Assembly (NCBI RefSeq): GCF_022763345.1
Contig: NZ_JALEGS010000111.1
Span: 1 to 64,000 of the forward strand
DNA length: 64,000 nucleotides
Source: Phaeodactylibacter sp.
GTDB taxonomy: Bacteria; Bacteroidota; Bacteroidia; Chitinophagales; Saprospiraceae
Reading direction: 5' to 3'
The notes beneath the pieces were generated by a model. The model was not told the origin of the DNA and did not search any database. It saw only the letters and a list, made by a program, of their open reading frames with translations. Both the position numbers and the translations under genes were made by a program. Below are positions 18,907 through 26,849 of the stretch, piece after piece; positions within the stretch are counted from its first letter, which is position 1, and the number at the start of each line of letters is the position of its first letter.

Positions 18907-18940
18907 TGGCTGAATTGCACTCAGAGGTGGCTGAATTGCA
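18907..18940 (-). promoter_or_regulatory. Candidate LytTR operator: two 13-bp direct repeats
   Basis: On the minus strand TGCAATTCAGCCA occurs twice, identically, with 8 bases between and a 21-bp period. The 9-mer GCAATTCAG inside matches 7 of 9 positions of the general LytTR half-site (W-M-M-GTT-N-R-K). The proximal copy ends 55 bp before the start codon of the TonB receptor gene. LytTR regulators bind paired direct repeats on about two helical turns, and a LytTR gene ends this operon. Confidence 0.55.
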
Positions 18941-18942
18941 AA

Positions 18943-20337
18943 TTAGCGTATTGGAATCAACCGCGTAAAATAAATAACCCGCCCCGCCTGCACCAAAGCC
19001 ACGTACTGCCCCGGCGGTACTTCGGATAACTGCAGGGTATTGCTCCCTTGTACCAAAGCATAACTTGCCACGCCCTTGCCATCAATACTGAACACCTGGC
19101 AGGTGAGGCTGTCGGGAATACCGGGCGGCACTTCAACCGAAAGGGTACGGTTCTCCAGGTAATTTAGCAGAATAGCGGGCGTTTCCAGTATGGGTTGTGC
19201 TTCAACGGATGTCGTTGCTGCCCCAAACCAGTCCATACCGCCATTGTCTAATACGGCCCCGCTGAAATCGAAAAAGGTAGCATTCTCCTTGTGCGAGCCC
19301 TGCCCCCAGGGGGTGTAGCAATCCGTACTCACCCAGGCCGGTTCCCAATAAAACAGCCCGGAACCACCATTGCTGCGGACTGCTGCATCCAAATCCAGCA
19401 TCCATTGTTTTTGGGCCTGCGGGCTAATCGGAGCGTAGTCCGGGTGGGCGGTGGTGAGAATATTAGATGCCTCATCTGCCCAATCCAACGTCCAGGGATA
19501 TCCGGTTTCGAAGATCATTACTTCCTTGTCCGGATAGGCTTCCCGAAGGCTGCTGATAATGCTGCCCGTTTGTTGAATGGTGGCGGGCATGTGCCACTGC
19601 CAGTAATACGAAAGCCCGATGATGTCAAAATCCGTAACGCCATGATCGGTGAAGCCTTCCATAAGCCAATGGGCATTAGTGGGGCCGGCAATGTGCAAGG
19701 CAGTGCGGATATTTTGCCCGGTAGCGGCTTCCACGTCAGCCACCGCCTGTAGCCCGGTTTGAAACAGGGGGCCATTGCGGTCCCAGTCGAGCACCCAGCC
19801 AGCATCATTCACGGCGATGGGCAACAGGATTCCCCGGTTGGTTTCGTTGCCCACCTGTACCATTTCCGGGAGCAGCCCGCGCTCGTGCATCGCCATGAGG
19901 GTACCGTGGATGTAGTTGTACAAAGAATCCTGTAGTGCCGGCAGATCATCAGCCACCGGTGACCAGGCGGCGGGAATCCACTGCCGGCCAGGGTCTGCCC
20001 AAAAGTCAGACAGGTGAAAATCCAGCAGGATTTGCATGCCCGCAGCCCTCGCCCGCTCTGCTGAACGGCGAACGTCCTCAAAATCGCTGTAGCGCTGCCC
20101 GGCATTAAGGGTGTCGTACCAGCTTGGCGTATGCCAGAGGCGTAAGCGGACGATACCACAGCCGGCATTGGCAAACAGGGCGTAGGGGTCTTGGGCCTCC
20201 CCGTTCAGACTGAAGACGGCTCCGCAATCTTCCAATTCATTGACGTAGGATAAATCGGCACCCCGGAGGAAATCTTCCTGGGCTATAACAAAAAAAGGCA
20301 GGAGCAGAAAGGAAAGGCATAATCGGTAGTTCATCAT
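18943..20337 (-). CDS. Secreted endo-beta-1,4-galactanase (GH53) with C-terminal sorting-like domain
   Basis: Hydrolyses beta-1,4-galactan, as in arabinogalactan type I side chains. The chosen start gives MMNYRLCLSFLLLPFFVIAQ, a signal peptide, and 464 residues. The family opening FLRGADLSYVNELEDCGAVF is followed by VRLRLWHTPSW, a catalytic acid/base Glu165 in VGNETNRG and nucleophile Glu277 in MIFETGYPW. The last 80 residues form a beta-rich segment ending FTRLIPIR that looks like a type IX sorting domain. It precedes the TonB receptor by 91 bp, which hints at a small galactan-use locus without Sus-type binding proteins. Confidence 0.9.
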   Translation of the reverse strand: MMNYRLCLSFLLLPFFVIAQEDFLRGADLSYVNELEDCGAVFSLNGEAQDPYALFANAGCGIVRLRLWHTPSWYDTLNAGQRYSDFEDVRRSAERARAAGMQILLDFHLSDFWADPGRQWIPAAWSPVADDLPALQDSLYNYIHGTLMAMHERGLLPEMVQVGNETNRGILLPIAVNDAGWVLDWDRNGPLFQTGLQAVADVEAATGQNIRTALHIAGPTNAHWLMEGFTDHGVTDFDIIGLSYYWQWHMPATIQQTGSIISSLREAYPDKEVMIFETGYPWTLDWADEASNILTTAHPDYAPISPQAQKQWMLDLDAAVRSNGGSGLFYWEPAWVSTDCYTPWGQGSHKENATFFDFSGAVLDNGGMDWFGAATTSVEAQPILETPAILLNYLENRTLSVEVPPGIPDSLTCQVFSIDGKGVASYALVQGSNTLQLSEVPPGQYVALVQAGRVIYFTRLIPIR

Positions 20338-20435
20338 TTTACAATGTGTTAAGCTGGAAAACGGGTAGAGTGCACCCTGCATTCATAGATAAGCGTAAAT
20401 CCTTAAACGTTGGCTCTTTTGACTTCCCCCCTCCC

Positions 20436-21584
20436 CTACATGCGTAATATTTTTTGGCCTAGCAAGATAGGCTTGGGAATACGGTTTTCTGCCCGTGCTG
20501 AAGGATGGGAGCTGCTGATGTTTGTAAGAATGACCACTGCTTTGTTCCCGGATTTGGAGAACCCTATGAAAGAGGTATATCCACCTGAAGCCCCGCCGTG
20601 CCATATAAATGGATGCTGTTCATCCTCCAGGTTATGCCACCAGCCAAGGCCCATAGCATTTCCATCCCAGAGTTTACCTTCCGGCATCCTGATTGAAAAA
20701 CTTAGAGGGTCCTGGGCAGCATAAAGGAAATGCAAGCTATCCGGAGCGGCTGTCAACTCGGTGGAGGCATAGCGTATCATATCGTTTAAGGTTGATTTGA
20801 TGGCACCTGCGGCATTGATAAATTTCATTTCCCACGGCTTGGATCGCTTCCCTTTTGCCGTAATCCCTTCAACAAAGCGGTCTTTATTTGGCTTGGTGAT
20901 TTCAAAATAACTATTGTACATCGCCAGCGGGTCGAAAATGTTTTGCTGAACAGACTCCTCCCATGACGTGCCATTTAGGCTACTGGCTATTTCACCCAAC
21001 AGACCATAGCCTGCGTTATTGTAATCCCACTCCTCACCTGGCACATAGTCCAGCTCAAACTTTCTGAGATACCGGTAATACTGTTTGGCTTTAAAGTTCC
21101 TGTTGGGGTTTTTGGGGGTGAAAATCAGCGCCCGTAAATAAGGTAAAATGAAGCTTGCCGGCCCCGCTGACAAACCAGATGTATGGGTCACCAAATGCTG
21201 AACCGTAATTGTGCTGCCCTCAAAGCTATCCTGAGCCAATTGTACAGGCAAATAGTCTTGCATTGGATCAGTCAATAAGAGTTTCCCCTCATCAGCCAGT
21301 TTCATAATAAGGGAAGCGGTAAAGGTTTTGGTGATCGATCCGATCTCAAAAATTTTGTCATCATTTTTGACTGGCAACAGACTATCACCCTCTAACCGGT
21401 AACCAGCTTTTGTCCAGCCCCCATCTTTCAGAACGCCAATACTTACTTCTGTTCCATCAGGCAGATTTTGAACCTCCCTTTTGATGAGCTCTATCAACCC
21501 GGGAGATTGGGCAGACAGGACCGTTCCCATCAGGCAAATTTGCAGTAGCAGGACTAAAGACTTTTTGTCGAATATCTCTTTCAT
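20436..21584 (-). CDS. Class C beta-lactamase family serine hydrolase
   Basis: Exported serine hydrolase of 382 residues with signal peptide (LLLQICLMGTVLSAQ). Ser83 and Lys86 form the SxxK motif in GSITKTF, DYNNAGYG supplies the YxN motif, and WHGGASGGY near the C-terminus is the third-motif HGG. The fold is shared by AmpC enzymes, D-aminopeptidases and esterases, so hydrolysis of a beta-lactam is not implied. A role in peptidoglycan or small-ester hydrolysis is equally likely. It appears monocistronic. Confidence 0.88.
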   Translation of the reverse strand: MKEIFDKKSLVLLLQICLMGTVLSAQSPGLIELIKREVQNLPDGTEVSIGVLKDGGWTKAGYRLEGDSLLPVKNDDKIFEIGSITKTFTASLIMKLADEGKLLLTDPMQDYLPVQLAQDSFEGSTITVQHLVTHTSGLSAGPASFILPYLRALIFTPKNPNRNFKAKQYYRYLRKFELDYVPGEEWDYNNAGYGLLGEIASSLNGTSWEESVQQNIFDPLAMYNSYFEITKPNKDRFVEGITAKGKRSKPWEMKFINAAGAIKSTLNDMIRYASTELTAAPDSLHFLYAAQDPLSFSIRMPEGKLWDGNAMGLGWWHNLEDEQHPFIWHGGASGGYTSFIGFSKSGNKAVVILTNISSSHPSARAENRIPKPILLGQKILRM

Positions 21585-21760
21585 TTCGGTCTTAATTTAT
21601 CTTTTCTGAACGAAAAAAGTGATTTTTCGCCAAAGACAAGAAAGGTCGGAATAGAAAACGGGCCGAGCAACACTATTCATTCCCACTAATGCTGAGAAAC
21701 TACTCCATGCGACCTACCTCAACCAGCTTAGCGCGGAACTCACTGGAAAATTCGATTCCG

Positions 21761-22132
21761 CTATACATGCTGATCAATCAATACAGGATTCCCGTCCGGG
21801 TCCACCAAAACAATACTCGCCGGGCCTTCCGTGTGCTCATCTGCCTCACGCACCAATTCCAGCCCCTTGGTTTTTAGCGCCTTTTGGATCACCCGCACGT
21901 CGTCAAAGTCATCTACGGGTTGCGCATTGGCATCCCAGCCGGGGTTGAAGGTGAGGATATTTTGCTCAAACATACCCTGGAACAGCCCGATCAAGGTATC
22001 GCCGTTCTTCATAATGAGGTAGTGCTTGTCCTGATCTCCACCGAACACTTCAAAGCCAAGTTTTTCATAAAAGGCTTTGGAAGCTGCGAGGTCTTTGACG
22101 CTCAGACTGACTGAGAAGGCTCCGAGTTGCAT
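21761..22132 (-). CDS. VOC family (glyoxalase/bleomycin resistance-like) protein
   Basis: A 123-residue vicinal-oxygen-chelate protein with the two beta-alpha-beta-beta-beta repeats: MQLGAFSVSLSVKDLAASKAFYEKLGF and, in the second half, IQKALKTKGLELV followed by GPASIVLVDPDGNPVLIDQ. Possible metal ligands include the Asp/Glu residues of the last strand. Proteins of this size with LSVKDLAASKAFYEKLGFE are usually uncharacterised enzymes. Substrate unknown. Confidence 0.85.
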   Translation of the reverse strand: MQLGAFSVSLSVKDLAASKAFYEKLGFEVFGGDQDKHYLIMKNGDTLIGLFQGMFEQNILTFNPGWDANAQPVDDFDDVRVIQKALKTKGLELVREADEHTEGPASIVLVDPDGNPVLIDQHV

Positions 22133-22333
22133 AGGTTTTGGTTTTGGTTAGGCTTCAAGGTAGCTATTTTGGAGCAACTCAGTTGACGCAAAGGGAGAAA
22201 ATATCCCGCTGAGGGTTAAACGGAATTCGTGCAATCCTTTGCGAGCTTCGCGTGACACTTTGCGGACGCTGCGTGAACCCCTTCCCGCACAGTTCCGCCA
22301 AAAAGTTTCGGCTTTGCGACCTGATCGGGCACA

Positions 22334-23197
22334 TCAGGCCTTCAGGATCAGCGCTTCAATCTGATCATTATGGACACGGGCCTGCACATGTTTGGAGTCT
22401 TCAAATAAAACGGCCTGCCGAAGGCTTGGGAAGAGTTTTTGAGCCCGTTTGATCATTTTTTCTCCGGGGAACACTATATCCTGTCGGGCAGCAAAAAGGG
22501 TAATGGGGGTCCGAATACTCTCAGCCTCCATCTTTGAAATAACCGGTACCGGGGTAAAATCCATCTCAAAGTGCAGAAACACCTCAGAAAGAAACGCCAG
22601 CGCGAACGAGTCATCATCGGTGAAGATTTCACTTAAAAACCGGCGGATATGCTTTGGCTTCCCTGTTTTGATATACCGTTTCATTGGGATAAACATCTTC
22701 CAGAGCAATTTCAGCGGGTTACCGTTGACTATATAGGCAGGGGCAGCCAAATAGGCGGCTTTGATGCGTGATTCGTCAAAAGCCAGGGTTTTCAAAATAA
22801 TAAGCCCACCAAAGGAAAAGCCAGCCAGGGTGACGCTTTCCAGTCCAAGCTGAATAAGCAGTTCGTTCATCCACTGCCCATAGGACAAGTCGGCCATACT
22901 CAGGCGCTCGCCTTCGCTTTTATTAGGTTGTGCGAGGACATCTACCGCGTAGACCCGGTACTTTTTGAACAGATTGGGATAGGTTTCCAGGGCGATTGGG
23001 GCGCAGCCGTTGGACCCATGCACTATCATGAGCGGAGGCCCATCGACCGGGCCGGTGACCAGCAGGTGGGTTTCCCCAAATTGAGTGCGCACGGTTTGTG
23101 ACTGGTATTCAATAGCGAGGTCTTGCAGTTTTTGATCGTACAGGGACAAGACTGCTGCACGGCCCGCTTGAGTTTTAAAGAATGAGGTCATTATCAT
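22334..23197 (-). CDS. Alpha/beta hydrolase
   Basis: A 287-residue cytoplasmic alpha/beta-hydrolase. The oxyanion-side motif is MIVHGSNG, the nucleophile Ser128 lies in AGFSFGG, and the C-terminal catalytic His is probably in DSKHVQARV, with Asp in FAARQDIVFP. A cap region (FIPMKRYIKTGKPKHIRRFL) lies between. The start codon directly abuts the stop of the upstream DUF4386 gene, so the two are translated together. Substrate unknown; esterase or lipase-like activity is the general expectation. Confidence 0.87.
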   Translation of the reverse strand: MIMTSFFKTQAGRAAVLSLYDQKLQDLAIEYQSQTVRTQFGETHLLVTGPVDGPPLMIVHGSNGCAPIALETYPNLFKKYRVYAVDVLAQPNKSEGERLSMADLSYGQWMNELLIQLGLESVTLAGFSFGGLIILKTLAFDESRIKAAYLAAPAYIVNGNPLKLLWKMFIPMKRYIKTGKPKHIRRFLSEIFTDDDSFALAFLSEVFLHFEMDFTPVPVISKMEAESIRTPITLFAARQDIVFPGEKMIKRAQKLFPSLRQAVLFEDSKHVQARVHNDQIEALILKA

Positions 23198-23884
23198 TTA
23201 TTTTGAGTTGAATTGCGGCTGTTTTACCAGCAACCACAGGGCGAATCCCAGCTCACCAATTGTCATCGGGACCGCCAATATATTTTCAATGGTGCCCCAG
23301 GCTACATTTGGCGCAATGCCTAGGAGACTTTGCAAATGAAGCAAAGTGTAGCTACATCCTGCAATCAGGAGCAAAATTCCCCAAATCCAATGCCCAGCCT
23401 TTGTCTGCCGGACTAACAAACCTAACGCTGCCAGGTGTAGCCCAAACAGTATCAGCCCGATCGACCAGGTATCCTCAAAGGATTCCAGTTGAAGCAATAC
23501 TTGCTGATTCAGCAGGTCCGGGGAAAGCTCCGCGCCGCTTTCCAGTAAAGCGGTAGCAGAAAGCAGATCCCCAATGGCCATTTCCAAAAAACCAGTGTAA
23601 GCCAGCCGCAACAGAGCGACCAAAAGGGCTAGTCCGGGATGAGTACTTTTAAACAGCAGGTACAAAGCCCAGGCAGCCACTACGTCACACAAGGCAATGA
23701 ACAACCAGCCGGCAATGCCTGCCCTGAAGATAGGCAGGGCATTTTTGAGATTGGTGATCGTTTGTACCGGGGCTGAAAAGTCAACCAGCGTCGTCCAGAC
23801 GTAACCGTAGGAAAATCCGGCAGCCAGCGCCATGGCAACGATAGTACCGCCTGCGACGGCAGCATAATTATAATCGGGGTTCAT
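23198..23884 (-). CDS. DUF4386 membrane protein
   Basis: Integral membrane protein of 228 residues with about six hydrophobic helices and the DUF4386 pattern (AGIAGWLFIALCDVVAAWALYLLF, then LLRLAYTGFLEMA, GLILFGLHLAALG and LGFALWLLVK). The family has no known function. It abuts the hydrolase gene and lies 24 bp after the oxidoreductase gene, so the three may form one transcript. Confidence 0.85.
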   Translation of the reverse strand: MNPDYNYAAVAGGTIVAMALAAGFSYGYVWTTLVDFSAPVQTITNLKNALPIFRAGIAGWLFIALCDVVAAWALYLLFKSTHPGLALLVALLRLAYTGFLEMAIGDLLSATALLESGAELSPDLLNQQVLLQLESFEDTWSIGLILFGLHLAALGLLVRQTKAGHWIWGILLLIAGCSYTLLHLQSLLGIAPNVAWGTIENILAVPMTIGELGFALWLLVKQPQFNSK

Positions 23885-23908
23885 CCTTAAAGATTTGAAG
23901 GGTTGGAT

Positions 23909-24886
23909 TTATTCGGCGGAGGTGATGACCACATTGCCTTTCTTACGCCCGGCGGCGATGTAGGTATGGGCTTCTGCGAGTTTCTCGAGCGGGTATTGGC
24001 GGTCGATGACCATTTTGAGCTTACCGGCTTCGTAGATTTCGATGAGCTCCTTCAGCATGCCGCGCAGTTCTTCGTCCGACCGCAGGCCGGTAGCTGCAAA
24101 AACCGCCTTCTTACCACCCGAAATGTTGGTTTTCATCATTTGCAGCAGCAGTGGCAGCCCCAACACCGGGCAGAGGTATTGCCCGTTGCCCTTCAGCACA
24201 GGCTTACAGGCGTTGAAAGAACTTTTGCCCACAGTATCGTAGATAAAATCATAGGTTTCTGTGCCTTTCGTAAAATCCTTGCGGGTGTAGTCAATCACCT
24301 CATCAGCTCCCAGAGCGCGCACCAGACCAAGGTTGCGGGTACTGCAAACGGCCGTCACTCTTGCGCCCAGGTACTTCGCCAGTTGAACGGCTGCAGTGCC
24401 CAGGCTGCCCGAAGCACCGTTGATAAGAATATGTTGCCCGGGCTGCAAATTAGCCAGGTGGCGAAGGTAATTCCAGGAAGTAACGGCTCCGTCGCAAAAG
24501 GGCGCAGCCTCAGCGTAGCTCAACTGATCAGGCATCAAACTGATGACCCCGGATTCCGGAACGGCAACGTATTCTGCGTTGGTGCTAAAGCCCAGAGTGG
24601 TTTCGCCAAACACGCGGTCGCCCGGCTGAAACTGTGTCACCTCCGCCCCTACCGCTTCCACCTGACCGGCAAAGCCGGTGCCCGGAATCGGATGCTTTGG
24701 TTTGGTAAGCCCCAGCATCAACCGACCAAAGTAGGGCGTGCCAGTCCGCATCATGCCGTCGGCAGTGGTAGCCGAGGAGGCGTGTACCCGGATGAGAACT
24801 TCGTGGGGTTGGGGAGCAGGCTTGTCCACCTCCTGAAAAGTCAAAACGTCGGGGGAACCGTAGCCCGTCATTACAACGGCTTTCAT
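23909..24886 (-). CDS. NAD(P)-dependent zinc-free alcohol dehydrogenase (quinone oxidoreductase-like)
   Basis: Medium-chain dehydrogenase/reductase of about 325 residues, read from MKAVVMTGYGSPDVLTF, the usual opening of this subfamily; ATGs 15 and 39 bases further upstream are also in frame. The GroES-like domain includes GTGFAGQVEAVGAEVTQFQPGDRVFG and lacks the Cys cluster of the structural-zinc type. The Rossmann domain has LINGASGSLGTAAVQLAKYLGARV and VRALGADEVIDYT. It likely reduces quinones or enones with NADPH. The adjacent TolB-AraC regulator is co-directional and upstream. Confidence 0.87.
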   Translation of the reverse strand: MKAVVMTGYGSPDVLTFQEVDKPAPQPHEVLIRVHASSATTADGMMRTGTPYFGRLMLGLTKPKHPIPGTGFAGQVEAVGAEVTQFQPGDRVFGETTLGFSTNAEYVAVPESGVISLMPDQLSYAEAAPFCDGAVTSWNYLRHLANLQPGQHILINGASGSLGTAAVQLAKYLGARVTAVCSTRNLGLVRALGADEVIDYTRKDFTKGTETYDFIYDTVGKSSFNACKPVLKGNGQYLCPVLGLPLLLQMMKTNISGGKKAVFAATGLRSDEELRGMLKELIEIYEAGKLKMVIDRQYPLEKLAEAHTYIAAGRKKGNVVITSAE

Positions 24887-24987
24887 TTTCAATGCAGTCA
24901 TGATAGTGGTGTTTTTCTGATTCATGATGCAAAGAAAGCCCCTATAGCAGGGCGCTGCGTTCTGAAAAAGCAGGCAGACGTTCGGAT

Positions 24988-26784
24988 TTATATTCCCGAA
25001 CCGGAATCCGCACTTTTCAGGAAAGCCCGGGGCGTCATACCGGTTTCCTTCTTGAAATAGGTATTGAAGACCGTCTTGGAGTTGAATCCACTCTCGTAAG
25101 CCAGCCCGAGCAGGGAGATATGTGCGTTGGCCGGGTCGAGAGCGAGCTTTTTGAAGTGCGCCACTCGATATTCGTTGATGAAGGTGTTGTAGTTTTTGCC
25201 CAGGCTTTCGTTGAGCAGCCAGGACAATTTATTGGGGTGGAATTCTATCTGCTCCGCCAGGCTGCGCAGTGACAAGCCTGGATTCAGGTAGGGTTCTTCC
25301 TCCTCCATGAATTGCAGGAGCCGCTGACGGTATTCTTCCGAGGTAGCTTCATCCAGCAAAGCTGTTTTTTGTTCGGCATTTTCTTCCCTGCCCCCTCTGC
25401 CATATAGCCGTTCATGAAAAACCTGATAGCGGGGATCACCGCTCAGCCTTTTGGACAATTGTCCGCTGTAACTCAGCAATAGCACGGAGGAATTGAGCTT
25501 GAGGGCCTCTTCCAGCCATTCGAAGGCAGCATCCGCCTCCTCAAGACAGGCATAAGCCATAAACAGGTAGGAATGCGCCTGAAAAGCAGCTGGTTTTGCC
25601 GCTTCAGCCCGGAGTAATTCCAGCGTAGAGGCCGCTTCCTTTTGGTGCCCGGCCAGGATATGGGCCAGGCAAATGATGCCCAGCTTATCCCCTTCCACCG
25701 TAATGTCCTTTGGAATCTGATGGATAAAGTCGAGAGTCTCCTGATAATGCCCCTCCATGAGCAGGCAATAAGAGCGCTGTATGTAAGCCGGAATATTATT
25801 CGGGTTGGCCTGCAGGCAGGCATCAAGCTGCCGGAGTGCACTTTTGTAATCGCCGTTGCGGTAATCGAAGAAAGCTTTGAAAAATAGGGTTTCCTGTGAT
25901 AGCGGGTCGATGAGGAGTGCCAGCCCCAGGTGCTCTTCCGCCTCCTTCATGCTGCCTTCCAGGGTATAGAGAAAAGCAACAAACTGCTGCGCTTCCGGAT
26001 AATTGGGCTTCAAGCGGATGGATTCCAGAGCGTGCTCAAAAGCTTTCGCAAAATCACACTCCGTGAAAAAAGCCAGGTTGGCCAGCTGATAATGTACCCC
26101 GGCGTTTTTAGGATTGAGCTCGAAGGCCTGTTGCGTATAGTCCGCTGCCTTCTGCCAGCCTTCGGCCGGGTCCATGAACTGCGTGGTCGCCAGAAACCCA
26201 TAAGCATCCGCAAGGCCTACGTAGGATTCGGTGTGCCGGGGATCCAGGACGATGGCTTTCTCAAAGAGCTCAATGGCCTTTTTGACATCGGAGGGGTTCC
26301 ATTGATTGTGGTAATACCGGGCTTTGAGGGCGTAGGCATAGGCATCGAGGCTGTCGGTTTGAGGCTCCACCAGGTGATCTTCAATTTCGAAGTGCCCGAA
26401 CTGCTCGCGTAGTTTGTCAGCAATCAAGAGGCTGATCTCATCTTGCACGGCGAAGATATCATCCAGCTGCCGGTCCCAGGTCTCCGACCAAAAGTGGAAA
26501 TCCTCTTCTGCCTGTACCAGCTGCGCCATGATGCGGACTTTGCGCCCGGAAAGACGGATGCTTCCCTCCAGAATAACCTCTACGCCAAGCTGTTGCGCGA
26601 TATTCTTTACCGCTATGGCCTGCCCTTTAAACTGAAAAGAGGAAGTACGGGAAGTAACTTTAAGCTGTTCGATCCGGGCCAGAGCATTGATAATTTCCTC
26701 TGTGATACCGTCACAGAAGTATTCATTGTCGGGGTCCGGGCTGCGGTTGACGAAAGGGAGGACAGCGATGGTGTTGGAAGTCAT
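24988..26784 (-). CDS. TolB-like/TPR/AraC-type transcriptional regulator
   Basis: A three-part fusion of 598 residues. Residues 1-130 form a TolB-like domain (AVLPFVNRSPDPDNEYFCDGI, then LGVEVILEGSIRLSGRKVRIMAQLV), as seen in adenylate-cyclase-associated regulators. Residues 150-440 hold several TPRs (KAIELFEKAIVLDPRHTESYVGLADAYG). The last 110 residues are an AraC HTH (LRSLAEQIEFHPNKLSWLLN, SLLGLAYESGFNSKTVFNTYFKK). There is no membrane segment. The start MTSNTIAVLPF was preferred over an ATG eight codons upstream. Targets may include the divergent methyltransferase or the downstream oxidoreductase; the inducer is unknown. Confidence 0.9.
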   Translation of the reverse strand: MTSNTIAVLPFVNRSPDPDNEYFCDGITEEIINALARIEQLKVTSRTSSFQFKGQAIAVKNIAQQLGVEVILEGSIRLSGRKVRIMAQLVQAEEDFHFWSETWDRQLDDIFAVQDEISLLIADKLREQFGHFEIEDHLVEPQTDSLDAYAYALKARYYHNQWNPSDVKKAIELFEKAIVLDPRHTESYVGLADAYGFLATTQFMDPAEGWQKAADYTQQAFELNPKNAGVHYQLANLAFFTECDFAKAFEHALESIRLKPNYPEAQQFVAFLYTLEGSMKEAEEHLGLALLIDPLSQETLFFKAFFDYRNGDYKSALRQLDACLQANPNNIPAYIQRSYCLLMEGHYQETLDFIHQIPKDITVEGDKLGIICLAHILAGHQKEAASTLELLRAEAAKPAAFQAHSYLFMAYACLEEADAAFEWLEEALKLNSSVLLLSYSGQLSKRLSGDPRYQVFHERLYGRGGREENAEQKTALLDEATSEEYRQRLLQFMEEEEPYLNPGLSLRSLAEQIEFHPNKLSWLLNESLGKNYNTFINEYRVAHFKKLALDPANAHISLLGLAYESGFNSKTVFNTYFKKETGMTPRAFLKSADSGSGI

Positions 26785-26849
26785 GCCTTGTGAAGTATGA
26801 GTAGGCAATAAAGATAGTACTTTATATCTTTACCGCTCAATCATAAACT

